The notes: a model not told the origin generated them from the sequence alone. 5,637 bases of DNA from an uncultured Mycoplasmatota bacterium (GCA_900553765.1 USET01000063.1:1-5637); one strand, 5' to 3'; numbered from the stretch's first letter, positions 1 through 5,637 are shown. Made by a program: numbers and translations.

Positions 1-119
1 ATATTATTTTCTTTGCACCAGTCTCGTACGCTCAGATCACTGCTCCGGCAGGCCGATACACGCTCTGCCCAGAGTGCCAGCTTATTCTGACCATTCATTG
101 CCTGTAATTGACTGCCCAT
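1..119 (-). CDS. tnpA: IS66-family accessory protein TnpA, N-terminal part
   Basis: The first 39 codons of a gene that runs off the left edge. The protein begins MGSQLQAMNGQNKLALWAER and continues with VSACRSS, then LSVRDWCKENN. The pattern NKLALWAERV-x-CR-SG/SD-LSV-x-WC-x-EN is typical of the small helix-turn-helix accessory proteins encoded first in Firmicute IS66 elements, upstream of TnpB (the IS66 ORF2 protein) and the DDE transposase TnpC. The family protein is normally about 100-130 residues, so roughly a third is visible. The start at 119 is chosen because a GGGGG ribosome site (plus-strand 128-132) lies 8 nt upstream. The internal Met8 matches where many relatives begin but has only a weak site. 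No frame damage is visible in this part. Confidence 0.8.
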   Translation of the reverse strand, partial: MGSQLQAMNGQNKLALWAERVSACRSSDLSVRDWCKENN

Positions 120-161
120 GAAAAATACCCCCATATGTGCCGGATGCGTGAGACTACCACC

Positions 162-205
162 GACTATATGATAGTCGCATATACTATCCGCTACTATATG
201 AGAGT
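162..205. repeat. Short direct and inverted repeats in the IS66 leader
   Basis: ACTATATGATAGT (163-175) recurs as ACTATATGAGAGT (193-205) with one mismatch, exactly 30 bp apart. The first copy also lies in a small inverted repeat, GACTAT-ATG-ATAGTC (162-176). They sit between the element's end and tnpA, where promoter or regulator-binding sequences would be expected. No convincing minus-strand -35/-10 pair could be assigned, so the role is open. Confidence 0.4.
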
Positions 206-311
206 ATTGTTTCATATTGGAGAGTGCCTTTCAAGTCGGGCTCAGTTTTGACGGTTACGTTTCTTCTGAGCAAATGTAATTCTAAGTGAGAGTTTGCAGC
301 AGTTCTCAACA

Positions 312-340
312 TTGACATCTTTGAGTAAATATGCTATCTT
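312..340 (+). promoter_or_regulatory. Sigma-A type promoter with extended -10
   Basis: TTGACA at 312-317 is a perfect -35 box. A 17-nt spacer follows, then TATCTT at 335-340 preceded by TGC, which gives an extended -10 (TGn). The predicted start is near 347. The promoter lies outside the IS66 end and points at the 25-codon XRE-like frame and the large coiled-coil gene behind it. The palindrome at 338-373 overlaps the -10 and the start, so the promoter is probably repressible. Confidence 0.8.
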
Positions 341-373
341 GTTGTTAGCTGTTAGTTAACAGCTAACAACAAG
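338..373. promoter_or_regulatory. Perfect 17-bp-arm palindrome, probable operator
   Basis: The left arm CTTGTTGTTAGCTGTTA (338-354) and right arm TAACAGCTAACAACAAG (357-373) are perfect reverse complements separated by GT. The left arm starts inside the -10 box and covers the predicted transcription start, the classic place for a repressor operator. The first frame downstream resembles the start of an XRE repressor, so this was plausibly its autoregulatory site. A hairpin role in mRNA is less likely, because transcription from about 347 would lose half the left arm and no U-run follows. Confidence 0.7.
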
Positions 374-388
374 AAGGGAGGAAAGTCA

Positions 389-466
389 ATGGCCGTTTCA
401 GCTGCTGACAAGAAGAAACTTGGCAAATGGATCAAGCAATCGAGAGAAAAGCAGCTCATGATATGA
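389..466 (+). pseudogene. Truncated XRE-type regulator N-terminus, or a 25-aa leader peptide
   Basis: A 25-codon frame starts at ATG 389, behind a strong GGGAGG site (375-380) with 8 nt spacing. The product begins MAVSAADKKKLGKWIKQSRE and ends KQLMI. A Lys-rich start, then LGKWIKQSREKQLM, resembles helix 1 of XRE/HTH_3 repressors (pattern LG-x-x-I-K-x-x-R-E-x-x-x-M/L-T-Q). Where the TQ-x-x-LA recognition region should follow, the frame stops (TGA 464-466), and no other frame continues it. I infer a repressor cut by a recombination junction at roughly 445-465. The stop shares bases with an ATG of the next gene (ATGA, 463-466), so the remnant may now act as a leader for coupled translation. The match is short, so the XRE call is moderate. 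Confidence 0.5.
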
Positions 467-2466
467 TGGGGTTTTTGGAAGAAAAGCTCTCCAAAAGTGA
501 ATCGTTGAGCTCGCTTTTAGATAGGGTGCACTTTCTTGATGATAATGAAAATGATAGAATTTATGCGACTATATTTACAAGTTTATTAACACAACAATTA
601 ACCAAAATCATGGATGATATTGCAACGAAAGTGGTTGAAGTTGACATACAAAATAAAAATACTGCCGAATACGATCGTCGTGTACAAATGGAAAGTGGAG
701 ATCTTTTAAAAATCTTTAAGGATCAATATGCGAAAGTCGCAAAAGAACGAGCAGAAAAAATGGCGATAGAAGACGCTGAAAAGGCAGCAAAAACAGATTA
801 TGAAGCCGGAAATGAAGCTCACAAGGAGCCACAACTATTAGATTCTATGAGTGATGTTTATCGTAGCGCATATGTCGGTAAATATAGTAAAGCATATAAA
901 TTGGCAATCAACAAATTGAAACCTCATGGACCAAAGGCAACTCTAGATGACGAATTAGAACAATTGCGTCAACTACAAAAGAAAAATGAGGAAAAAGGCA
1001 AAAAGAAATCTAAGCCTGCTAAGGGAAAAAGTGAATCGAAGAAATTAAAAGTAAATAAATTTGCTGTTAAACTTTTAAATAAAGTAGGTAAGTGGGGACA
1101 AAGACAATTAAATGATGTAGAAGATGTTATAGAGGAATTTGGATCTGTTCGAGCTATTCATAATCCTTATAGAGAAAACTATTATTCAAAGGCTGAAAGA
1201 GAACGTTGTGAGAAGATTTTAATAGCGTATGAACGCTTGCAAGAACTTTTGGGAATCAGTCCTGCACGTAATCGAGATGGATCTAAACCTTATATAAGTA
1301 TTAAAGATGCTATGGCAGTGGCTGGTTTAACAAAAGCTCAGAAACAATCCCTTCAAGCATTGGAGGGAAAAGTGACAAAGGCTTATCATACATTGGCTCA
1401 TACAGCTAAGGATTCAACAGAGCTAGATGCGATTGTAAAAGAAGCGGATGAGTTACTGGATCAGTTTTTAGTGCGTGAAGATCAGATTATGATTCCTTCC
1501 ATCGTGGGAAAAGTAACGACATTCCTTAAAGATGGAGAAAAGTTTGGATACATTGGTTCTTTATATCATATGCCAAAATTAAAGGAAGCTTATGATATGT
1601 TGATGGACCAAAAGCCATTAACTCGTGCAAATTATGCTAAAGCACTTGATTTAACGGACAAAATGGAGAAATTCTATGAGTTAGAAAGAAAATTAGCGAA
1701 GAGCTTCATGGCGCATAAGTTAGAAAAACAAGAAACCGCAAAACCAGCTGAGAAGAAACCCACTGCAGCTCCTACACAAAAACCGGAAGAAGCAACTGCG
1801 GCTAAGCCAACACCAGCTCCAGCGTCGACTCCAGTTGCACAATCGAGTCCAAAGCCTAAACAAGAAGAAACTGTATTGACTCAAGCTGAATTACTTCGTC
1901 AACTACACGAAGCTCAACAAGAAACAATGGAACTGAGAGAAAAAAATAAAAAACTAAATGAAACGTTGAAAAAGAGAAGCAAGAGTTTGAAATCAGCTAA
2001 AAATGATAAGAGAAGATTGAAAACAGAAAATACTCAGTTGAAACAATCTATCGAGTTATTAACGAAGAATGTAAATGAATTAAGTAGACAAATGCAACAG
2101 ATGACAAGTGATTTAAATATACTTAGAGATGCAGTTGCAAAAGAAGAACGCCAGAAGGAACAGTATAAACAAATGGTAGATGAAATGAGGAAAGCAATAA
2201 AGCATCAACCATCAGTAGAGTTGAATTCAGACGAAAAAGAAGTTGAAGAACTCGCATCTTACATGGATCGAATTGATAAGAAACGCTTTTTTGAAAATGA
2301 GGCATCTCACGAAGTTTTAAATGATCTTTATATGTTAAAAGCAAAAGGAACTTTACGTCCTGAATATGCCTTAAAATTAAATAAAGTGATTCGTCAAATT
2401 GAGGAAGGTAGAAATATCGCAAAAGGTCAACAAGAACTCGATATTCCATTCCAAAAACATTTATAA
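427..2466 (+). CDS. Large charged coiled-coil protein of unknown function
   Basis: I do not recognise this 679-residue protein. There is no signal peptide, membrane segment or sorting motif, so it is probably cytoplasmic. Residues 1-180 are helical and charged. Residues 185-206 are a Lys-rich linker. Residues 207-430 are a second, mostly helical region with the only cysteine (Cys261). Residues 436-480 are a Pro/Ala/Thr/Lys disordered linker. Residues 484-592 form a long coiled coil, and 600-665 a small helical C-terminal part. Such a build suggests a scaffold, structural or DNA/nucleoid-associated role, but no catalytic motif is seen. The start is uncertain: ATG 427 opens the longest frame but has no ribosome site. 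ATG 463 (Met13, giving 667 aa) overlaps the stop of the preceding 25-codon frame and could be translated by coupling. Its native 5' end may have been lost at the junction. The gene is transcribed alone, with a terminator right after it. Confidence 0.75.
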   Translation: MDQAIERKAAHDMMGFLEEKLSKSESLSSLLDRVHFLDDNENDRIYATIFTSLLTQQLTKIMDDIATKVVEVDIQNKNTAEYDRRVQMESGDLLKIFKDQYAKVAKERAEKMAIEDAEKAAKTDYEAGNEAHKEPQLLDSMSDVYRSAYVGKYSKAYKLAINKLKPHGPKATLDDELEQLRQLQKKNEEKGKKKSKPAKGKSESKKLKVNKFAVKLLNKVGKWGQRQLNDVEDVIEEFGSVRAIHNPYRENYYSKAERERCEKILIAYERLQELLGISPARNRDGSKPYISIKDAMAVAGLTKAQKQSLQALEGKVTKAYHTLAHTAKDSTELDAIVKEADELLDQFLVREDQIMIPSIVGKVTTFLKDGEKFGYIGSLYHMPKLKEAYDMLMDQKPLTRANYAKALDLTDKMEKFYELERKLAKSFMAHKLEKQETAKPAEKKPTAAPTQKPEEATAAKPTPAPASTPVAQSSPKPKQEETVLTQAELLRQLHEAQQETMELREKNKKLNETLKKRSKSLKSAKNDKRRLKTENTQLKQSIELLTKNVNELSRQMQQMTSDLNILRDAVAKEERQKEQYKQMVDEMRKAIKHQPSVELNSDEKEVEELASYMDRIDKKRFFENEASHEVLNDLYMLKAKGTLRPEYALKLNKVIRQIEEGRNIAKGQQELDIPFQKHL

Positions 2467-2475
2467 GATTTATCG

Positions 2476-2505
2476 AAAAAAGCGAAGTAATATTTCGCTT
2501 TTTTT
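2476..2505 (+). terminator. Intrinsic terminator after the coiled-coil gene
   Basis: An 11-bp stem (AAAAAAGCGAA at 2476-2486 with TTCGCTTTTTT at 2494-2504), a 7-nt loop and a continuing T-run start 9 nt after the stop codon. It separates the coiled-coil gene from the NfeD unit. The A-tract on the left would also allow some termination from the other strand. Confidence 0.85.
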
Positions 2506-2519
2506 GATACTTTCAAACA

Positions 2520-2548
2520 TTGTAAATTTAATCTATCTGTAGTATAAT
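2520..2548 (+). promoter_or_regulatory. Sigma-A promoter of the NfeD-CPBP unit
   Basis: TTGTAA (2520-2525), a 17-nt spacer, then a perfect TATAAT (2543-2548). The predicted start is near 2555, so the leader is only about 11 nt and the AGGTGA ribosome site (2556-2561) sits at the very 5' end of the mRNA. Confidence 0.8.
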
Positions 2549-2565
2549 GAGAAATAGGTGATACT

Positions 2566-2991
2566 ATGTTTTACATATGGATAGGAATTATCATTTTATT
2601 AACGATTGTGGAGTTATTAACAGTAAAATTAACAACTGTGTATTTTGTTTTTTCTGGTATTGTCGCTTTGTTGCTTTCATTTCGAGTTGAAAGCTTTCCG
2701 ATACAATTTGCGGTGTTTGCGATTTTGGGAATCGTACTTTTGGTTACGACGAAGCCAACTTTGGAAAGATTATTAAAACGAACACCATCTAGCTTAGATC
2801 AAGAATCTATTTTGGGAATGCAGGGAGTTGTGATTGATGCGATGAAGAAAAATCACCCTGGAACAATTAAAGTAGATGGAAAAGTATGGGCTGCAATCTC
2901 ACAAAAGAAAATTAAAGTGGGAAGTACAGTGAAGATACTAGAAGTTGATGGTATGACGTTAAAGGTTGCACCGATTGAAGAAGAGGCATAA
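2566..2991 (+). CDS. NfeD-family membrane protein (short type)
   Basis: A 141-residue membrane protein. Three hydrophobic segments lie at about residues 2-19, 22-38 and 45-62. A soluble C-terminal domain of the NfeD OB-fold type follows at 83-135: GMQGVVIDAM, then PGTIKVDGKVWAA, then IKVGSTVKILEVDGMTLKV. The G-x-V, VWAA and VDGMTLKV positions fit the family pattern. It is the short form without the ClpP-like serine protease domain of long NfeD proteins. Short NfeD proteins are generally thought to work with membrane scaffold proteins (flotillin/stomatin type), but none is encoded nearby. The start has AGGTGA 4 nt upstream. The intramembrane protease gene follows after 15 nt, so the two are probably co-transcribed. 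The family call is good; the exact function is unknown. Confidence 0.85.
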   Translation: MFYIWIGIIILLTIVELLTVKLTTVYFVFSGIVALLLSFRVESFPIQFAVFAILGIVLLVTTKPTLERLLKRTPSSLDQESILGMQGVVIDAMKKNHPGTIKVDGKVWAAISQKKIKVGSTVKILEVDGMTLKVAPIEEEA

Positions 2992-3006
2992 TAAGCTGGT
3001 GGTTGT

Positions 3007-3852
3007 ATGAAAAAAAAGATGAGAAATATTTGGAATGCAATTCAGTGGCCACTTATTTTGGTTATATTTGAATTCTGCATTCTTTTTCTTTTGTTAGGAT
3101 ATTTTGAGTATCACGAGATACAAACGCAGTTGGACACACATCCTGAATGGTCGATGGCAGAAGCATCTAAGGTGGTAAATCAAATTTTAGAGACAAAAGA
3201 AGGTACAAACGCAATAGCGCAATTTTTATTAGATCATTTATGGATTTTAGTTCTTTTGAATGCTTGTTTATTGTTACCGATTGTTTATCATTTTTACAAG
3301 AAACATCAACATCGTTTTCCTAGACATGTTTCTGATCGAAGTAAGATCCATATACTCTTCTGTTCTATTGCACTTGCGTTGTGTTTCAATCTTATATTGA
3401 CTGGGATTTCCTCTCTCTTTGGGATATCTATAGAGACGGAATCTCAGCTTCGACGTCCTATTTTTTGGATGATTTGTAGTAGTGGTATAATAGGCCCGAT
3501 CATCGAAGAGTTTGTATTCCGTGGGATCGTATACGATAGATTGCAAGCGTCTTGCCCCAAGTATCGTGCTTCTTTTTTCACGACGCTCTTGTTTGCTTTG
3601 TACCACGGAAATTTAGTACAAATTATTTACGCTTTTGCGATGGGAAGTTATTTTATCTATTGTTATGATCATTACGAGAATATTACGGCAAGTATTATCG
3701 CTCATATAAGTGCGAATATTTCCACTTTAATTTTACTTCCATATCTTTTAAACTTACCATTTATATGGATCGTTTTATCATGTGTTATGCTAGCTTTCGT
3801 TGGTTATTATATATTCCAGAAAATTAGAAAAGGGATTAGTATTTATTCCTAA
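3007..3852 (+). CDS. CPBP (Rce1/Abi-type) intramembrane metalloprotease
   Basis: A 281-residue polytopic membrane protein of the CPBP family (CAAX protease and bacteriocin-processing). All three signature motifs are present: EExxxR at Glu167-Glu168-Arg172 (PIIEEFVFRG), FxxxH at Phe196-His200 (FALYH), and HxxxN at His233-Asn237 (HISAN). It is therefore probably catalytically competent, acting in the membrane. Hydrophobic segments lie at about 14-33, 76-95, 113-138, 150-166, 188-222 and 227-270. A soluble loop at about 34-72 is probably outside the core fold. Bacteria lack prenylated CAAX proteins; members act in peptide or pheromone processing, bacteriocin immunity or membrane signalling, so the substrate is unknown. 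No bacteriocin precursor gene is visible nearby. The start uses TGGTGG (2997-3002) close upstream. It lies 15 nt behind the NfeD gene in one unit. Confidence 0.88.
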   Translation: MKKKMRNIWNAIQWPLILVIFEFCILFLLLGYFEYHEIQTQLDTHPEWSMAEASKVVNQILETKEGTNAIAQFLLDHLWILVLLNACLLLPIVYHFYKKHQHRFPRHVSDRSKIHILFCSIALALCFNLILTGISSLFGISIETESQLRRPIFWMICSSGIIGPIIEEFVFRGIVYDRLQASCPKYRASFFTTLLFALYHGNLVQIIYAFAMGSYFIYCYDHYENITASIIAHISANISTLILLPYLLNLPFIWIVLSCVMLAFVGYYIFQKIRKGISIYS

Positions 3853-3866
3853 TATTTGGAAATAAT

Positions 3867-3905
3867 AAAAGAGAAGACAAAAAATGCAAAAGTTTCTCTT
3901 TTTTT
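3867..3905 (+). terminator. Probable weak intrinsic terminator after the protease gene
   Basis: AAAAGAGAA (3867-3875) pairs with TTCTCTTTT (3894-3902), followed by more T. The stem is only 9 bp, A/T-rich, with an 18-nt loop, so termination may be partial and some read-through into the hydrolase-Mur ligase unit is possible. Confidence 0.6.
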
Positions 3906-3936
3906 CTCTGAAAAATTTTTCTTACGCTGAAAAAAA

Positions 3937-3945
3937 TGGTATAAT
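3937..3945 (+). promoter_or_regulatory. Extended -10 promoter of the hydrolase-Mur ligase unit
   Basis: TGG followed by a perfect TATAAT (3940-3945) forms an extended -10. The -35 position (about 3917-3922, TTTTCT) is poor, which fits an extended -10 promoter. The predicted start near 3952 coincides with the GGTGATG ribosome site (3952-3958), so the leader is only about 9 nt. Confidence 0.7.
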
Positions 3946-3960
3946 GTTGATGGTGATGAT

Positions 3961-4701
3961 ATGATTAAAAAAGTAAAAGGAACAAATGTTAATTATATCC
4001 GGTATGGCAATGAAAAAGGGAAAGAAATTGTACTACTACATGGATGGGGACAAAATATCGAGATGATGCGTCCGATCGGAGATAGCTTATGCAAAGATTA
4101 TCATATCACGATTATTGATTTACCAGGATTTGGTGAGAGTGACGAATTAAAAACAGTATGGTCACTATACGATTATGTAGAGTGCATTCATGAATTATTG
4201 AAAGAATTAGGAATAAATAAACCTGTTTTGATAGGGCATTCTTTTGGAGGAAAAATCAGTTTGCTTTATGGAAGTAAATATTCTGTGGAAAAGATGATTC
4301 TTTTTGGAAGCCCATTTAAAAAGGAAATTCAAAAAATTTCCATGAAGACAAAAGTTTTAAAACAATTAAAAAAGGTACCGGGATTGAATAAATTTGAAAA
4401 TATCGTAAAAAAACATGTAGGTTCGACAGACTATCGAAATGCATCTCCAATTATGAGACAGGTGATGGTAGAACATGTCAATCTTGATATAACGGAAGAG
4501 GTTAAAAAGATTAAATGTCCTACATTGCTTGTGTGGGGTACATTGGATGAAGCAGTATCATTAGAACGTGCACATGAATTAGAGGAATTGATTCCAAACG
4601 CAGGATTAGTTGAGTATGAAGGATGTACACATTATGCTTATCTAGAACGGTTGGGACAAACAGTACGAGTGATTCGTAGTTTTCTAGAAAGCGAGGAGTA
4701 G
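3961..4701 (+). CDS. Alpha/beta hydrolase
   Basis: A 246-residue single-domain alpha/beta hydrolase without a signal peptide, so probably cytoplasmic. The oxyanion motif HGWG is at residues 27-30, DLPGFGES at 53-60, and the nucleophile elbow GHSFGG at 92-97 with Ser94. The acid is probably Asp196 (GTLDEAV) and the general base His224 (GCTHYAYLE), so the Ser-Asp-His triad is complete. A short cap at about 118-170 is Lys-rich. Such enzymes hydrolyse esters, lactones or thioesters; the substrate cannot be read from sequence. The Mur ligase gene starts 3 nt after the stop, with its ribosome site inside the last codons, so the two are co-transcribed and possibly translationally coupled. That suggests a link to cell-wall or precursor metabolism, an inference from context only. 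Confidence 0.85.
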   Translation: MIKKVKGTNVNYIRYGNEKGKEIVLLHGWGQNIEMMRPIGDSLCKDYHITIIDLPGFGESDELKTVWSLYDYVECIHELLKELGINKPVLIGHSFGGKISLLYGSKYSVEKMILFGSPFKKEIQKISMKTKVLKQLKKVPGLNKFENIVKKHVGSTDYRNASPIMRQVMVEHVNLDITEEVKKIKCPTLLVWGTLDEAVSLERAHELEELIPNAGLVEYEGCTHYAYLERLGQTVRVIRSFLESEE

Positions 4702-4704
4702 GTT

Positions 4705-5637
4705 ATGTCAGAATATTTTGTATTATCTTTTATTCCGTTTATATTATATGTAGTTTTAAAAACGAGAAAATCATTTCAAATGCTACAACAAAATTGGTAT
4801 AATTTAGATCAACGTTATTTGAAATGGATTTTAAAAAATCCATGGAAAGTATTTATAGAAATCGATATGTTCTTTATCGTATTCATCGTAATGCTTGCGA
4901 TGGATATGGCGAGCGCTATGATTCTATTTGGAGTATTCTATATTGTTACATCTTTTTTATACTATCAATCAAATAAAAAAGAACAGGTAAAATTAAAATT
5001 AGCATTTACGAAAAGAGTGCGAAGATTATCTGTTACGACGATGATCTTATATTTAATTCCATTATTTTCTATTTGTTTTATGTTTGATGCAAACTATATT
5101 GCATATTACTACTTTATCATGGGAGCACTCGCATATCTTAACTATTTTGTCGTTCTTGTTGCCAATACAATTAATTTGCCAATTGAACATCAAGTATTCT
5201 TGTATTATAAGAGAAAAGCAACGAAAAAGTTATCTTCTATGTCACAGTTAGACGTAATTGGAATTACAGGAAGCTATGGTAAGACGAGTAGTAAAAATAT
5301 TTTATCGGATATTTTAAATGTGAAGTACAATGCATTTGCAACGCCGAAAAATTTTAATACGACTTATGGAATGATTCGTGCGATCAATGAATCACTCGAT
5401 AAATTTAACGATTTATTTATTGCCGAAATGGGAGCTTTTAAGCAGGGAGAAATCAAAGAACTTTGCGATTTTGTTCATCCAAAGTATGGAATTTTAACTA
5501 GAATCGGTACTGCCCATTTAGAGAGTTTTGGTAGTCAAAGTAACATTCAGAAGGGAAAATTCGAATTGATTGAATCTCTTCCGGAAGATGGTGTTGGAAT
5601 CTTAAATAAAGATGATGCATTACAAGTATCGTATCAT
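4705..5637 (+). CDS. Membrane-anchored Mur ligase, MurF-like (3' end outside window)
   Basis: The 311 codons read here continue past the right edge. Residues 1-17, about 53-88 and about 113-159 are strongly hydrophobic, giving roughly five or six membrane segments. A Mur ligase central domain starts near 182: P-loop ITGSYGKTSSKN (Lys193), TPKNFNTTYGM at about 213, EMGAFKQGEIKEL (Glu241) and TRIGTAHLESFG at about 267. The EMGA-x-x-x-GEI and IGTAHLESFGS blocks are MurF-like; MurF adds D-Ala-D-Ala to UDP-MurNAc-tripeptide using ATP. The usual soluble substrate-binding N-terminal domain appears replaced by membrane helices, so this may be the cell's MurF tethered to the membrane or a paralogue with another acceptor. 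The start is ATG 4705, with AGGAG (4694-4698) 6 nt upstream. The remaining central and C-terminal domains are not visible. Confidence 0.85.
   Translation, partial: MSEYFVLSFIPFILYVVLKTRKSFQMLQQNWYNLDQRYLKWILKNPWKVFIEIDMFFIVFIVMLAMDMASAMILFGVFYIVTSFLYYQSNKKEQVKLKLAFTKRVRRLSVTTMILYLIPLFSICFMFDANYIAYYYFIMGALAYLNYFVVLVANTINLPIEHQVFLYYKRKATKKLSSMSQLDVIGITGSYGKTSSKNILSDILNVKYNAFATPKNFNTTYGMIRAINESLDKFNDLFIAEMGAFKQGEIKELCDFVHPKYGILTRIGTAHLESFGSQSNIQKGKFELIESLPEDGVGILNKDDALQVSYH

Larger units (their letters stand above)
1..258 (-). mobile_element. End of an IS66-family insertion sequence (partial)
   Basis: This is the 5' part of an IS66-type element read on the minus strand; the rest lies left of the window. 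Support comes from the tnpA-like start at 119-1 and a G+C content visibly above the downstream genes. A probable terminal sequence on the minus strand begins GTAACCGTCAAAACTGAG at base 258, and IS66 ends commonly begin GTAA. If 258 is the true edge, the family's usual 8-bp target duplication would be 259-266 (GTTTCTTC), but the partner copy is outside the window. The leader between the end and tnpA (120-240) holds short repeats. The family call rests on tnpA; the exact edge is an inference. Confidence 0.72.

Noticed and set aside
338..373. Palindrome as an intrinsic terminator or attenuator
   Set aside because: No T-run follows, and the predicted transcript starts inside the left arm, so the full hairpin would not form in the mRNA.
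389..466. Simple frameshift restoring an XRE repressor
   Set aside because: Neither alternative frame after about 450 continues with the expected TQ-x-x-LA helix-turn-helix pattern; truncation fits better.
1732..1866. Pro/Ala/Thr-rich stretch as a cell-wall-spanning surface protein linker
   Set aside because: The protein has no signal peptide, membrane anchor or LPxTG motif, so a cytoplasmic flexible linker is the better reading.
2123..2449. Open frame of 108 codons on the minus strand inside the coiled-coil gene
   Set aside because: It is antisense to a convincing coiled-coil frame, has no ribosome site or promoter, and its Leu-rich composition is a by-product of the Lys/Glu-rich sense codons.
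3274..3606. Open frame of 110 codons on the minus strand inside the protease gene
   Set aside because: It overlaps the CPBP region whose three catalytic motifs are intact, and the antisense product has no recognisable features.
3007..3852. Bacteriocin processing or immunity locus around the CPBP protease
   Set aside because: No small precursor peptide with a double-Gly leader, transporter or kinase/regulator pair is present in the window.
1..5637. CRISPR array, tRNA, rRNA or riboswitch
   Set aside because: No regularly spaced repeats, cloverleaf-like sequence, rRNA stretches or long structured leaders were seen.

Overview
The window looks like an AT-rich, low-GC Firmicute. The cues are AT-biased codons, strong Shine-Dalgarno sites, TATAAT-type promoters, A/T-rich hairpin terminators, and TGA used as a normal stop. 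A membrane-anchored MurF-like ligase beside an alpha/beta hydrolase loosely suggests Erysipelotrichia or a relative, but the genus cannot be fixed from sequence alone.

Bases 1-258 are visibly richer in G+C and appear to be one end of an IS66-family insertion sequence reading leftward. They hold the first 39 codons of the IS66 accessory gene tnpA (minus strand) and a probable terminal repeat ending near 258. Bases 259-466 carry a near-consensus promoter (312-340), a 17-bp-arm palindrome over its -10 box and start site (338-373), a strong ribosome site, and a 25-codon frame resembling the start of an XRE-type repressor. That frame stops at 464-466, where its stop overlaps an ATG of the next gene (ATGA). 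The simplest reading is an immigrant regulator, cut short by a rearrangement, whose promoter and operator now sit in front of the next gene.

Bases 427-2466 encode a large, highly charged, coiled-coil cytoplasmic protein of unknown function, closed by a clear terminator (2476-2505). A new promoter (2520-2548) then drives a short NfeD-type membrane protein (2566-2991) and a CPBP/Rce1-type intramembrane protease (3007-3852). These two probably form one transcription unit, ended by a weaker hairpin (3867-3905).

An extended -10 promoter at about 3937-3945 starts the last unit: an alpha/beta hydrolase with an intact Ser-Asp-His triad (3961-4701) and, 3 nt later, a Mur ligase (4705 to the window end). 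The ligase has about 160 residues of membrane segments in front of its ATP-binding core. The last two units both read as envelope functions: membrane proteostasis, then cell-wall precursor synthesis. The most unusual parts are the truncated-repressor junction driving the orphan coiled-coil gene, and the membrane-tethered Mur ligase.
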